Shown one piece after another: positions 17,467-26,150 of a stretch of 38,007 nucleotides of DNA; the stretch's first letter is position 1; each line of letters opens with the position of its first letter. Source of the DNA: Rhodospirillaceae bacterium (GTDB lineage: Bacteria > Pseudomonadota > Alphaproteobacteria > UBA6615). The stretch covers positions 1-38,007 of the forward strand of contig JABJEK010000026.1 in NCBI GenBank assembly GCA_018702955.1. Direction: 5' to 3'. The position numbers and the translations under genes were made by a program. The notes under the pieces were generated by a model. The model did not search any database. It saw only the letters and a program-made list of their open reading frames with translations, and was not told the origin of the DNA.

Positions 17467-18487
17467 CGCGGGTGGTGAGCCCGATCGGCGCACGCCGGGC
17501 CGGCCGGTCGATGATCTTATCCAGCCGTTCCAGCTTGAATCCGGAGATGATGGCGAAGCAAAGCTGAGCGGCCGCCTGGCCCGGCTCGGGGATGCCGTCG
17601 ATGATCTGCTGAACCGGCATGATTATCCCGAACCCGTCGCGGAACTGCTCGGTGAGGCGCTGGCCCTGGGCGCGACCCTGGCGGGTGCGCTCAAATTCGA
17701 CGGTATTTTCACCCTGCAGATCCAGGGCGATGGTCCGGTCTCGCTTCTGCTGGCAGACGTCCAGACCAAGGATGGCGCCGAACGCTATGTGGTGCGCGGC
17801 TACGCAAAATACGACGACGAAGCCCTCGCGAAACACGATCCCGAGGAGAGCCTGCTCGGTGAGGGGTATCTCGCGCTAACCGTCGATCAGGGTAAACATA
17901 CCGATCGTTATCAGGGCATGGTCGAGATCGTTGGCAATAACCTGGCGGAATGCGCCCAGCATTATTTCCGCCAGTCCCAGCAGATGGATGCCGCCATCAC
18001 CCTGTCCGCCGGCCGGACCGGGCCGGATGGTGCGTGGCGCGCCGGTGCCATCATGGTGCAGCGGATCGCCGACGATCCCAATATCCAACTCCCGTCCGAT
18101 GACGGCGATGACACCTGGCGCCGGGTGATGATGCTCATGGCGACGGGCACCGAAACCGAAATGCTCGATCCCGCGTTGACCGCCGAGCGTTATCTGTTCC
18201 GTCTGTTTCACGAGGAAGGCGTCCGCGTGACCGATCCTCGACCGGTTGCCCGTGGGTGCCGTTGTTCGTCGGACCGGGTGTTCAATGTTCTGGTGCAGTT
18301 GCCGCGCGAGGATCTTCACGACCTGGCCGTTGACGGCAATCTTGAAGTGACCTGCGAGTTTTGCAGCGAGATCTACAGCTTCACACCCGAAGCCGTGGAG
18401 GCGAGGGCGGCGGAGACGGCCGCCGAAGCCGCCAATGAACAAGTCCCCAATCCCGTCATCGAATCGCCCGAATCTCCCGCTAGGTGA
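17459..18487 (+). CDS. hslO: Redox-regulated chaperone Hsp33
   Basis: Hsp33, a holdase activated by oxidative unfolding, 342 aa from this start. The N-terminal alpha/beta domain is complete ([40 protein letters not shown] segments), and the C-terminal Zn site has CxC at C267/C269 (GCRCSSDR) and CxxC at C299/C302 (CEFC). The tail after residue 315 is an alphaproteobacterial Ala/Glu-rich extension. The best start is TTG 17459, overlapping the argF stop by 8 bases and preceded by GGGAG at the right distance; no in-frame ATG exists between argF and the conserved domain. The argD-argF-hslO order is common in this class. Confidence 0.92.
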   Translation: MPDAGGEPDRRTPGRPVDDLIQPFQLESGDDGEAKLSGRLARLGDAVDDLLNRHDYPEPVAELLGEALALGATLAGALKFDGIFTLQIQGDGPVSLLLADVQTKDGAERYVVRGYAKYDDEALAKHDPEESLLGEGYLALTVDQGKHTDRYQGMVEIVGNNLAECAQHYFRQSQQMDAAITLSAGRTGPDGAWRAGAIMVQRIADDPNIQLPSDDGDDTWRRVMMLMATGTETEMLDPALTAERYLFRLFHEEGVRVTDPRPVARGCRCSSDRVFNVLVQLPREDLHDLAVDGNLEVTCEFCSEIYSFTPEAVEARAAETAAEAANEQVPNPVIESPESPAR

Positions 18488-18530
18488 TCTACTGGAGATT
18501 GTTTTCCGGTGAAACTGGGGAGGGTGGTTC

Positions 18531-19130
18531 ATGTACCGATTTAACAGGCGCACGGCGCTGGCCGGGCTGTCGGGCCTCATTCTTGCGGGTTGTACGAAAC
18601 CGTCGCCCGCCCCCCGATATCCGGAACTGACCTTCAACCATCTGCCACCCATTCGTCTCGATGCGGCGACACTGGAGATCGTGGATGCGTTCAAATCGCC
18701 ATTCACTGCGCCCAATGTCGAGCATCTGATGCCTGTTTCGCCGGCGGTGGCGATGCGGCGCTGGGCGCAGGACCGGCTGACGCCGGTCGGCAAGGGCGGC
18801 CGGATTGTCTTCACGATCGTTGATGCGGGTGTCATCGAAACAGCCCTGGAACCGACACCCGGGGTGCGCGGTGTCGTCACCAAGGACCAGTCCGAGCGTT
18901 ACGACGCCAGCTTGCGGGTGCGCATCTCGGTCGATGGGGGTGACAATCGGCGCCGGGGTGAAGTGAGCGCGGACGCGATGCGTAGCCGCACCGTGATCGA
19001 GGGCATGTCGCTCAATGAGCGCGAGAAAATCTGGTTCCAGATGACCGAAAGCCTGGTCGCGGATATGAACGGTGAGCTCGAAGCGGCAATCCGTTCGTTC
19101 CTGCAGCCGTTTCTGGTCGCAGCATCCTAG
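18531..19130 (+). CDS. Hypothetical lipoprotein
   Basis: A 199-residue protein with a lipoprotein signal peptide: basic RRTALAG, hydrophobic LSGLILAGC, lipobox LAGC with Cys21. After cleavage it should be a lipid-anchored envelope protein; residue +2 is Thr, which does not suggest retention in the inner membrane. The mature part is mixed alpha/beta without a motif I can name (LTFNHLPPIRLDAATLEIVD, RWAQDRLTPVGKGGRIVFTI, LNEREKIWFQMTESLVADMN). A GGGGAGGG ribosome site lies 6 bases before the ATG. It lies 43 bases after hslO and could be the last gene of that operon. Function not recognised. Confidence 0.8.
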   Translation: MYRFNRRTALAGLSGLILAGCTKPSPAPRYPELTFNHLPPIRLDAATLEIVDAFKSPFTAPNVEHLMPVSPAVAMRRWAQDRLTPVGKGGRIVFTIVDAGVIETALEPTPGVRGVVTKDQSERYDASLRVRISVDGGDNRRRGEVSADAMRSRTVIEGMSLNEREKIWFQMTESLVADMNGELEAAIRSFLQPFLVAAS

Positions 19131-19139
19131 GGTTTCGCG

Positions 19140-19154
19140 TCCCGGGCTTCGGGA
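19140..19154. terminator. Short hairpin between convergent genes
   Basis: TCCCG and CGGGA form a 5-bp stem around GGCTT in the 25-base gap between the lipoprotein and argE-type genes. Only ATTTA follows on the plus strand, so it is a weak candidate for a transcript end. Confidence 0.25.
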
Positions 19155-19155
19155 T

Positions 19156-20346
19156 TTAGGGAACCGGCGCTCCGGACACACACCATTCCTGCAGACGGTC
19201 GAGGAAGGCCGCGCAGGCGGCCAGTTCCTTCTCGGCAATCCATTCATCGGCTTGATGGGCCTGCGCGATATCGCCTGGGCCACATAGAACCGTGGGTATC
19301 CCGTGCTGCTGAAACTGGCTGGCGTCTGCCACATAGGCGGCCGTGTGGGTCGCGTTCGCACCTGTTAGGTGGCGCACGAGCCGTTCGGCCGGTGATCCCG
19401 GATCCGCACGCAAGGGCGGTACGGCTGCGAGCGGCAATAATTGTACATCGGCATCGGGATGGACGGATTTGATTCGCGGCCGCAGGTCTTCGTCCAGATG
19501 GGCCCGCACCCGGGCTTCGATCGCATCCGCATCGGCCTCGGGCAGGGGGCGGAATTCCCAGGATACGACGCAACGCTCGGCGATGATGTTGAGCGCTTCG
19601 CCGCCTTCGATCTGACCGATGTTGAACGTGGTCCAGGGTGGCGTGAATCCGCTCTCGGGCATCGCCGCCGCCTCGGCCTCGGCTGTAAGGCCGGACAGGA
19701 AGGCAATAAAGTCGCTGGCGAAACCGATGGCATTCGCGCCCAGATGCGGCGCGCTGGAATGGGCCGCGACACCCGTGAAAATCGTCTCGAAACCACGGAT
19801 ACCCTTATGGGCCGTGACGATCTGCATTTTCGTTGGTTCGCCGACGATCGTGAGTGCGGGCATCGGCACGACATCACCCAGACGCGCGATCATCCGCCCG
19901 ACACCGCGGCACCCGACCTCTTCGTCATAGGACAGGGCGATATGAACCGGGGTTTGCAGGTCTGCGGCCGCCAGCGCCGGCACCTTGTCGAGAACGGCAG
20001 CGATGAACCCCTTCATATCCGCCGATCCGCGCGCGTACTGGCGGGCTTCGCCTTCGACGTTTCGGGCCGTCAGTTCGAAGGGGTCATGGGTCCAGTCCTG
20101 GCCGGTCACTGGCACCACGTCGGTGTGCCCCGACAAAACGACACCGCCTTCACGCGCGGGCCCGATCGTGGCCAGCAGGTTCGATTTGGTGCCGTCGTCA
20201 CTTTCGATGCGTTGGGATGCCACGCCGTGACGCGCCAGATACTCCTCGATGAATGTGATCAGCTCGAGGTTCGATCTGTGAGATGTCGTGTCGAAGCCGA
20301 CCAGTTGGGCCAGAATTTCAATGGTGCGGTTCGGCTCTCCCGGCAT
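19156..20346 (-). CDS. argE: Acetylornithine deacetylase-type M20 metallopeptidase
   Basis: M20/ArgE-family zinc hydrolase, 396 aa, removing the acetyl group from N-acetylornithine or a similar N-acyl amino acid. Metal ligands are visible: H74 and D76 in SGHTDVVPV, bridging D110 in GSADMKGF, the catalytic Glu pair near 142-143 in SYDEEVGCRGVG, E170 in VGEPTKM and a late His in GDIAQAHQADEW. A dimerisation domain sits between. The start at 20346 (MPGEPNRTIE) is 2 bases after the trkH stop, so it is co-transcribed with the potassium transporter, an unexpected partner. Because argD and argF lie close, the arginine role is plausible, but alphaproteobacteria often use argJ instead, so other acyl amino acids remain possible. 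Confidence 0.86.
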   Translation of the reverse strand: MPGEPNRTIEILAQLVGFDTTSHRSNLELITFIEEYLARHGVASQRIESDDGTKSNLLATIGPAREGGVVLSGHTDVVPVTGQDWTHDPFELTARNVEGEARQYARGSADMKGFIAAVLDKVPALAAADLQTPVHIALSYDEEVGCRGVGRMIARLGDVVPMPALTIVGEPTKMQIVTAHKGIRGFETIFTGVAAHSSAPHLGANAIGFASDFIAFLSGLTAEAEAAAMPESGFTPPWTTFNIGQIEGGEALNIIAERCVVSWEFRPLPEADADAIEARVRAHLDEDLRPRIKSVHPDADVQLLPLAAVPPLRADPGSPAERLVRHLTGANATHTAAYVADASQFQQHGIPTVLCGPGDIAQAHQADEWIAEKELAACAAFLDRLQEWCVSGAPVP

Positions 20347-20348
20347 GA

Positions 20349-21797
20349 TCAGCTTCTCCAGAAGGCGGGCGTCAGGATGACGAGAACCGTAAACAGTTCG
20401 AGCCGCCCCAGCAGCATGCCGGCGGACAGCATCCATTTTGCCGCGTCGGGCAGGTCCGCGAACGTGCCCCCCGGGCCGATGACCGGGCCGAGCCCAGGGC
20501 CGACATTGGAGATCGCCGTCGCGGCGCCCGACAGGCTCGTCAGGAAATCCAACCCGAGCGTACTCAGGCCGAGAGCCAGCAGAATGAAGACAAGGATGTA
20601 GAAGAACACAAACCCGAGGACCGACAGGGCAATCTCCTCGGTGATCGGGTTTCGGTTGTAGTGGGGAATGAACACGCCGTGTGGTTGCAGAAGCCGCTTG
20701 GTCTGCATCGTCGCGATTGCATAGAGCACCTGGAAGCGGAAGATCTTGATGCCGCAGGTAGTCGAGCCGGCGCAGCCGCCGATAAACATGATCACGAAAA
20801 ACACGATCAGCGCGAAGCTGCCCCAATTGTCGAAGGCGGCGGTGGCATAGCCGGTTCCCGTGACAATCGAAACACCGTTGAAGGTTGCGGCCCGGATCGA
20901 TGCGCCGAGCGGCATGTCATGGGTGAGGAACAGGCTGAGGCTGATGATTGCCATGATTGCGACAACAATGGCCAGGAACCAGCGGACCTGGGAATCGTGC
21001 AGCAGACCCATAGGACGGCCGCGCGCGGCCTGTAGGTAGAGGACGAAGGGCAGGGAGCCGACGATCATAAAAACGATGGCGATGATTTCGATGCCGGTAT
21101 GATCGAAGATGCCGATGCTGTTGTCGGAGGTTGAGAACCCACCGGTCGCGATGGTCGTCATCGCGTGGGCGATGGCATCGAAGCCGGGCATGCCGGCCAG
21201 CCAATAGCCGAGCGCACAGACCAGGGTCAGCCCCAGATAGATCGACCCGATGGCCGTTGATGTCTGCGCCGCACGCGGCAGGACCTTCTCGGACGTGTCC
21301 GAACTTTCGAGCCGGAATATCTGCATGCCGCCGACCTGCAGCATCGGCAGAACGGCGATGGCCATGACGATGATACCGATCCCGCCGAGCCACTGGAGCA
21401 AGGCGCGCCAGAGCAATATTCCCGGCGGGGCGGAGTCGAGCCCGAGGATCACCGTGGAACCGGTCGTCGTGATCCCGGACATGGCCTCGAAGAACGCATC
21501 GGCGAAGCTCAAATTCAGGCCGGCGAACACAAATGGCAGCGCCGCGAAAACGGTCAGACCGAGCCAGCTCGCGGTGGTCAGAACAAAGGCTTCCCGGATG
21601 CCGACCTTCATGTCGCCACCGCGCATGGTCAGGATCAGCGAGACGCCGATAAACAGCGTCAGCCCCGCGGATGCGAGAAAGACCTGCCAGTCATCGTTAC
21701 CGCTGGCGGCATCGACCAGCGCCGGCAGAAACATGGCGATGGATAATGTGGTGAGCAGAATGCCCAGAATGAAGAGAATGGGTCGGAAATCTAGCAC
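20349..21797 (-). CDS. trkH: TrkH-family potassium uptake protein
   Basis: Membrane subunit of a Trk/Ktr K+ transporter, 482 aa. The four pore-loop filters are seen in order: ITTTGST (109-115), TIATGGFS (215-222), IVTGTGYAT (311-319) and SNVGPGLG (430-437), each with the selectivity Gly. Two membrane helices flank each loop, in the usual M1-P-M2 plan. The cytosolic NAD-binding TrkA partner is not within this window. It is transcribed with argE (2-base gap) and lies downstream of folE, with 108 bases between. The C-terminus is the standard short GRLELFTVLVILTPAFW. Confidence 0.93.
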   Translation of the reverse strand: MLDFRPILFILGILLTTLSIAMFLPALVDAASGNDDWQVFLASAGLTLFIGVSLILTMRGGDMKVGIREAFVLTTASWLGLTVFAALPFVFAGLNLSFADAFFEAMSGITTTGSTVILGLDSAPPGILLWRALLQWLGGIGIIVMAIAVLPMLQVGGMQIFRLESSDTSEKVLPRAAQTSTAIGSIYLGLTLVCALGYWLAGMPGFDAIAHAMTTIATGGFSTSDNSIGIFDHTGIEIIAIVFMIVGSLPFVLYLQAARGRPMGLLHDSQVRWFLAIVVAIMAIISLSLFLTHDMPLGASIRAATFNGVSIVTGTGYATAAFDNWGSFALIVFFVIMFIGGCAGSTTCGIKIFRFQVLYAIATMQTKRLLQPHGVFIPHYNRNPITEEIALSVLGFVFFYILVFILLALGLSTLGLDFLTSLSGAATAISNVGPGLGPVIGPGGTFADLPDAAKWMLSAGMLLGRLELFTVLVILTPAFWRS

Positions 21798-21905
21798 GTG
21801 GATCTCTCGTGGCCCGGTTGGTGCCCGTGGTTTGAATGCGCCGACGGGCCGGTGTGCGGCGGATGATTGGTGAAAACCGGCGGTCTGTCCAGCACCGGAA
21901 TCAGA

Positions 21906-22550
21906 TCAGGATGACGAGCCCGGCTGGATATTTCCGATGAACGACAGGAACTCGCGCCGCGTATCGGAGGATTCGCGGAATGCCCCGAGCATTCGGCTGG
22001 TCACCATGACCACGCCCGGTTTGTGGACGCCGCGGGTCGTCATGCACTGATGTTCGGCCTCGATCACCACCGCGACCCCTTTCGGGCGCAGCACATCGTT
22101 GATGCAGTTGGCGATCTGGGCGGTCAGTTTTTCCTGGATTTGCAGTCGTTTGGCATAAGCCTCCGCGACACGCGCGAGCTTGCTGATGCCGACAACCCGA
22201 TTTTCCGGCAGATAGCCGATATGAATCTTGCCGAGGATCGGCGCCAGATGGTGTTCGCAATAGGATTCGAGCCGGATGTCGCGCAACACGACCATCTCGT
22301 CATATCCCTCGACTTCCTCGAATGTCCGTTCCAGATAGGCGAGCGGGTCCTCGCGGTAGCCGGCGAAGAATTCCTCGAACGCCCGCGCCACCCGGGCCGG
22401 TGTGTCGACCAGTCCCTCGCGTGTCGGATCATCGCCCGCCCAGCGCAACAGCGTGCGGACGGCATCTTCCGCCTGGGCGCGATCGGGCGCTGGCATTGTG
22501 TTTCCCGGCTTGTCGTCTGGCATGATCTTATCCGATTTATCCGGCCGCAT
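21906..22550 (-). CDS. folE: GTP cyclohydrolase I
   Basis: GTP cyclohydrolase I, 214 aa from the chosen start, opening folate/tetrahydropterin synthesis. Zn ligands are C98 and H101 in [10 protein letters not shown] and C169 in [10 protein letters not shown]; substrate contacts lie in [21 protein letters not shown] and the terminal TRREFLSFI. The zinc-dependent type IA form is indicated by CEHH. Two starts are possible: 22550 (MRPDKSDK) and 22523 (MPDDKPGN), the latter preceded by GGATAAG; the conserved part starts after both. It lies just downstream of apaG (27-base gap) on the same strand. Confidence 0.93.
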   Translation of the reverse strand: MRPDKSDKIMPDDKPGNTMPAPDRAQAEDAVRTLLRWAGDDPTREGLVDTPARVARAFEEFFAGYREDPLAYLERTFEEVEGYDEMVVLRDIRLESYCEHHLAPILGKIHIGYLPENRVVGISKLARVAEAYAKRLQIQEKLTAQIANCINDVLRPKGVAVVIEAEHQCMTTRGVHKPGVVMVTSRMLGAFRESSDTRREFLSFIGNIQPGSSS

Positions 22551-22577
22551 TGGCCACAAATTCGGCGGGTGCGGCGG

Positions 22578-22994
22578 TTAGTTCGGCCGCACGACCTGGT
22601 GCGGGCTGTCGAGCGAGAAGGCCGGAATATTGATTTCGAGCAGGTCGCCATCATCGGTCTGCATCTGATAGGAGCCGACCATGATGCCCGACGGCGTGGC
22701 GAGTGGCGTGCCGCTCGTATACTCGAACGTCTCGCCCGGCTCGAGTACCGGTTGTTCGCCGACAACCCCGGATCCGCGCACTTCCTGGACCAGGCCATTG
22801 GCGTCGGTGATGTGCCAGTAGCGTGAGCGCAGTTGCACGGTATCGGGCCCACAATTCTCGATCCGCACCTGATAGGCCCACACGAAATGGTCCTCGTCGG
22901 GCTCGGACTGGTCCTCGAGAAAAATAGGGGTCACCGTGACCGAGATGTCCTTGGTCGTCTGATTGTACATCTGGTCGTAGATTTGTTCGTACAT
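22578..22994 (-). CDS. apaG: ApaG (CoA-binding / Co2+-Mg2+ efflux-associated) protein
   Basis: ApaG-domain protein, 138 aa from 22994 or 130 aa from 22970. The single beta-sandwich domain is full length: [61 protein letters not shown] and the GxGxxG-like loop, then [22 protein letters not shown]. The function in bacteria is not settled (linked to Co2+ tolerance and Ap4A levels). The N-terminus has three four-residue repeats [12 protein letters not shown]; the third Met begins the usual family start ([11 protein letters not shown]), so the extra eight residues may come from a local 12-base duplication. No good ribosome site marks either ATG. Confidence 0.9.
   Translation of the reverse strand: MYEQIYDQMYNQTTKDISVTVTPIFLEDQSEPDEDHFVWAYQVRIENCGPDTVQLRSRYWHITDANGLVQEVRGSGVVGEQPVLEPGETFEYTSGTPLATPSGIMVGSYQMQTDDGDLLEINIPAFSLDSPHQVVRPN
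22959..22994 (-). repeat. Three tandem 12-base imperfect repeats at the apaG start
   Basis: Read on the minus strand, three successive 12-mers encode MYEQ, IYDQ and MYNQ. Units one and three share ATGTAC and both supply an ATG. The repeat looks like slipped-strand duplication of the start region. Confidence 0.7.
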
Positions 22995-23175
22995 CTGCTT
23001 GTGCCTGAATCCGGTGTTGCGCCGCACATTTGTGCGTCTCAACGCAAATTTCGGGGCGATTTGGCTACATGACGGCTCAAAAGTCCACCCTCTCAGCCTG
23101 TAACATTGTTGCCATGCGGCCACCGGTCCCGGTTGCGTGGCCGGAGGTCGTTCACTATAGAGTCGGCCTCTCGGT

Positions 23176-23249
23176 GCGGGTGTAGTTCAATGGTAGAACG
23201 GCAGCTTCCCAAGCTGCATACGAGGGTTCGATTCCCTTCACCCGCTCCA
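23176..23249 (+). tRNA. tRNA-Gly (anticodon CCC)
   Basis: Acceptor strands GCGGGTG (23176-23182) and CACCCGC (23239-23245) pair fully; the discriminator is T and CCA (23247-23249) is encoded. The anticodon stem GCAGC/GCTGC holds the loop TTCCCAA with anticodon CCC, and the T arm contains GGTTCGATTCC. It reads GGG codons. It lies 73 bases before the FAD monooxygenase start. Confidence 0.95.
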
Positions 23250-23320
23250 TTTTCCCTTTTGCGTTCATTTGCCGGGTGACCGGCGATCTCGCAACTGGCG
23301 GCGCATAGCGGGATCGGACG

Positions 23321-24520
23321 ATGGATACCCAGACAATCGCAGTTGCGGGTGGCGGTATAGGCGGGTTGTCCGCGGCATTGGGCCTGTCCAAAAAGGGTTT
23401 CGATGTCGTCGTCCTCGAGAAGGCGTCGGAACTGGGTGAGATCGGGGCCGGCATCCAGCTCGGGCCTAATGCTTTCCATGCGCTCGATTATTTCGGCGTC
23501 GGTGTCGCGGCGCGCGACAAAGCGGTTTTCATCGACATGCTGCGCCTGATGGATGCGGTGAGCGGTGAAGAGATCATTCACATCCCCCTCGATGAACCCT
23601 TCCGGGAGCGCTTCGGGAATCCCTATGCGGTGATTCACCGGGCTGACCTGCACGGCGTGTTGCTGGATGCGTGTCGGGCGCGCGAGAATATCGAGCTCCG
23701 GGTTAATTCCGAAGTCGAGGGATATACCAATACCGCTGCCGGCGTGTCGGTGCGGCTGGCCGGGGGCGACGCGTTGGCGGCCGACGTTTTGATCGGCGCG
23801 GACGGGTTGTGGTCGAACGTGCGCGGTAGCGTGGTTGATGACGGGCCGCCGCGCGTGTCCGGGCATTCAACCTACCGATCGGTCATCCCCTTTGCGCAGA
23901 TGCCCGAGGAATTGCGCTGGAATGCCGCCACGCTTTGGGCCGGGCCCAAATGCCACATCGTCCATTATCCGCTGTCGGACTGGAAGTATTTCAATCTTGT
24001 CGTCACGTATCACAATGATGCGCCCGAACCCGTCGCCGGCAAGCCGGTGTCGAAAGAAGAGGTCCGCCAGGGCTTCGCCCATATTCATGAGAGCGCGCAA
24101 CAGATCATCGAGATCGGAAACGATTGGCGGCTCTGGGTGCTGTGCGACCGCGACCCGGTTGAAACCTGGGTCGATGGCCATGTGGCCCTGCTGGGCGATG
24201 CTGCCCATCCGATGATGCAGTACTACGCGCAGGGTGCGTGCATGGCGATGGAGGATGCCGTTTGTCTGTCCGACGCCCTCGATGGTCACCGCGCGGACAT
24301 CCATGCCGGCCTGATCGCCTATCAGGATCAGCGCCTGGTGCGCACCGCCCGGGTCCAGCTTGGGGCCCGTGCGATCGGCGACCACATAAACCATGCCGAG
24401 GGCATGCATGCCCGGGTGCGCAACGAGATCCTGCGCGCCATGAGCACGGAAGACTGTTACGACCGGCTGGCCTGGCTTTACGGCAGCACGGGGCTGACCG
24501 GGGCCGAGACCGCATCCTGA
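23321..24520 (+). CDS. FAD-dependent aromatic hydroxylase, 3-hydroxybenzoate 6-hydroxylase-like
   Basis: Group A flavoprotein monooxygenase, 399 aa, using NAD(P)H and O2 to hydroxylate a phenolic acid. FAD motifs: GGGIGG (10-15), the DG motif GADGLWSNVR at D161/G162, and the GD motif LLGDAAHPMMQYYAQGA (G292/D293). The segments EIGAGIQLGPNA, YAVIHRADLHGVLLDA, GPKCHIVHYPL and the C-terminal VRNEILRAMSTEDCYDRL closely resemble 3-hydroxybenzoate 6-hydroxylases (gentisate-forming), as far as I recall them; salicylate and 6-hydroxynicotinate hydroxylases are near alternatives. A small cupin gene follows after 74 bases, but no full gentisate dioxygenase is nearby. Confidence 0.86.
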   Translation: MDTQTIAVAGGGIGGLSAALGLSKKGFDVVVLEKASELGEIGAGIQLGPNAFHALDYFGVGVAARDKAVFIDMLRLMDAVSGEEIIHIPLDEPFRERFGNPYAVIHRADLHGVLLDACRARENIELRVNSEVEGYTNTAAGVSVRLAGGDALAADVLIGADGLWSNVRGSVVDDGPPRVSGHSTYRSVIPFAQMPEELRWNAATLWAGPKCHIVHYPLSDWKYFNLVVTYHNDAPEPVAGKPVSKEEVRQGFAHIHESAQQIIEIGNDWRLWVLCDRDPVETWVDGHVALLGDAAHPMMQYYAQGACMAMEDAVCLSDALDGHRADIHAGLIAYQDQRLVRTARVQLGARAIGDHINHAEGMHARVRNEILRAMSTEDCYDRLAWLYGSTGLTGAETAS

Positions 24521-24594
24521 TTCTCGGGTCGCGATCCCGTTGGCGCTCATGCCATACTTTGCCCGCACAAAAACAAAAGGATATGGAGATCACG

Positions 24595-25173
24595 ATGAAA
24601 ACTATCGAGATATCCCCCGAGGACATGCAGAGCCGCGTGTCTCGGTTTCGGGAATTGAAACCGCTCCGGGCGGCTGAGACCCTCGACATCCCGCAGGAAG
24701 CCAAGGACGTGATTTACGCCCGCGAGCTGCTGTCGGTGATCGGTCTCGGCGGTACGGAAGATACGCCGGTCAATCAGGGCGCGCCGATTCAGGGCTCCGG
24801 CGGAATAACCATGACCCATGCCGTGTGTCCGCCTGGCACCGGACCGGAGCTGCACAATCACCAGCAAACCTATGAGACCTTCACCGTGCTGCGGGGCCGT
24901 TTCGAGGTGACCTGGAACGATGATGGGGCGCATCGGATCGAACTCGACGAGTTCGACACGATCTCGGTGCCGCCGGGTGTGTGCCGGGCATTTCGCAACA
25001 TCGGCGACGATGAAGGCATCTTGCAGGTGGTGATCAGTGGCGGCGTTCATGACATGACGGACATCGCGTTCACGCCCGCGATCGCGAAGAAATTGTCCGG
25101 GTTCGGCGACAATGTGGTCGAACAGTTCGAGGAACGCGGGATGCGATTTACCGCCGGCGTGGATGCCGCGTGA
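24595..25173 (+). CDS. Cupin domain protein
   Basis: Single-domain cupin, 192 aa. Motif 1 is intact with H87, H89 and E94 (GPELHNHQQTYETFTVLRG); motif 2 reads VPPGVCRAFRN, so the expected fourth ligand His is Arg131. The protein can therefore bind metal with at most three of the usual ligands, or none. Size rules out a normal gentisate 1,2-dioxygenase (two cupin domains, about 350 aa). Start at 24595 is favoured by GGAG 5 bases upstream; ATG 24583 is the alternative. It probably forms a unit with the monooxygenase and ends before a strong terminator. Catalysis, if any, is unknown. Confidence 0.84.
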   Translation: MKTIEISPEDMQSRVSRFRELKPLRAAETLDIPQEAKDVIYARELLSVIGLGGTEDTPVNQGAPIQGSGGITMTHAVCPPGTGPELHNHQQTYETFTVLRGRFEVTWNDDGAHRIELDEFDTISVPPGVCRAFRNIGDDEGILQVVISGGVHDMTDIAFTPAIAKKLSGFGDNVVEQFEERGMRFTAGVDAA

Positions 25174-25201
25174 CGGCAACGCAATTTATCAAATGATCAA
25201 T

Positions 25202-25233
25202 AAGGGTGGCCCCACGGGCCGCCCTTGTTTTTT
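25202..25233 (+). terminator. Rho-independent terminator after the cupin gene
   Basis: An 11-bp stem (25202-25212 with 25216-25226, one T-G pair) with a CAC loop is followed by G and six T (25228-25233). It lies 28 bases after the cupin stop and separates this unit from the stress-protein gene. Confidence 0.92.
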
Positions 25234-25316
25234 GTTTGCTGTTGAATTGAGCAGGATCAATGACGTTCGCGGCATCCGGGGCGATGGTAAGGAAACACCA
25301 CATGAGGGAAACCGAA

Positions 25317-26126
25317 ATGAGCTATCGATCCATTTGCGTTGGCCTGTTGCGCGGCGACGCCCGAAATCAGGACACACTGGATGCTGCGGCAGAAATTGCG
25401 GCGGCGCAGGATGCGCATCTGACCGGCATGCTGTTGATCCCGCCACTGAACATTCCGGTCTATGCCGCGATCCCGCTGCCGGATGATCTCATGACCAACT
25501 ATTATGAAGACGCGGAGAAGGAAGCCGAAGGGTTGCGCGCGGTGTTCGAAGATCGCTGTCGGGCGGCGGGTGTCTCGTCATTCGAATGGCAGGGTAGCGC
25601 GCAGAATATCGTGGAAAGTCTTCTGAATGTCGCACCGGTGACGGACCTGTTTGTCCTGTCCCAGCATGGCGGCGGCGACTATAGCTGGCTGATCGGCGAG
25701 GCCAGCCTGGCACTTGGTGTGCCGATCATGGCGATCCCCGAAGCCGGAAATTTCGAGAATATCGGCAAATCGGTTCTGCTTGCCTGGACGCCGAAGCGTG
25801 AATGCGCGCGTGCCGTGCGCGACGCCATGCCGATGCTTCAGGCGGCCGACCGGGTGATTGTCTTTCGCGGGAATGCCGACGATGACGGTCGCGATGTCGG
25901 GTTGGGCGCCTATCTGGCGCGTCACGGGGTGACGGCCGAGATCAAGCATGTGGTGGCCAAGGAAGTCTCGGTTGGCGACGCTGTCCTGAATGCGGTCACC
26001 GATGAAGGTTGCGACCTGATCGTGATGGGAGCCTATGGCCATTCGCGTGTGCGCGAGTTGGCGTTCGGCGGGGTGACGCGGAACGTCCTCGAACATATGA
26101 CGGTCCCGACCTTGCTGTCGCACTAG
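25317..26126 (+). CDS. Universal stress protein, tandem UspA domains
   Basis: Two-domain UspA protein, 269 aa. Domain 1 (about 1-145) begins YRSICVGLLRGDARNQDTLD and ends at the weak site LSQHGGGDYSW...VPIMAIPEA; domain 2 begins SVLLAWTPKRECARAVRDAM and ends with the ATP-type loop MGAYGHSRVRELAFGGVTRNVLEHMTVPTLL. Domain 2 keeps GxxGxxxx(R)...GG(V)(T), while domain 1 is degenerate, so nucleotide binding is expected only in the second. Start ATG 25317 follows GAGGGA at 7 bases. Only 24 bases separate it from the APC permease. Likely a general stress or transport-linked factor. Confidence 0.88.
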   Translation: MSYRSICVGLLRGDARNQDTLDAAAEIAAAQDAHLTGMLLIPPLNIPVYAAIPLPDDLMTNYYEDAEKEAEGLRAVFEDRCRAAGVSSFEWQGSAQNIVESLLNVAPVTDLFVLSQHGGGDYSWLIGEASLALGVPIMAIPEAGNFENIGKSVLLAWTPKRECARAVRDAMPMLQAADRVIVFRGNADDDGRDVGLGAYLARHGVTAEIKHVVAKEVSVGDAVLNAVTDEGCDLIVMGAYGHSRVRELAFGGVTRNVLEHMTVPTLLSH

Positions 26127-26150
26127 CCGGATCGAACCGACGTTGCGGCC

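Noticed and set aside
20347..20826. Upstream extension of the argE-type frame to 556 residues
   Set aside because: The extra part runs antiparallel-frame through trkH coding sequence and has no family similarity; the ArgE core begins at 20346.
23023..23036. CGCACA-TT-TGTGCG inverted repeat before apaG
   Set aside because: Short, in a GC-rich spacer, with no link to a known binding site; may be chance.
24595..25173. Cupin as gentisate 1,2-dioxygenase
   Set aside because: Too short, one cupin domain only, and the motif-2 His is replaced by Arg.
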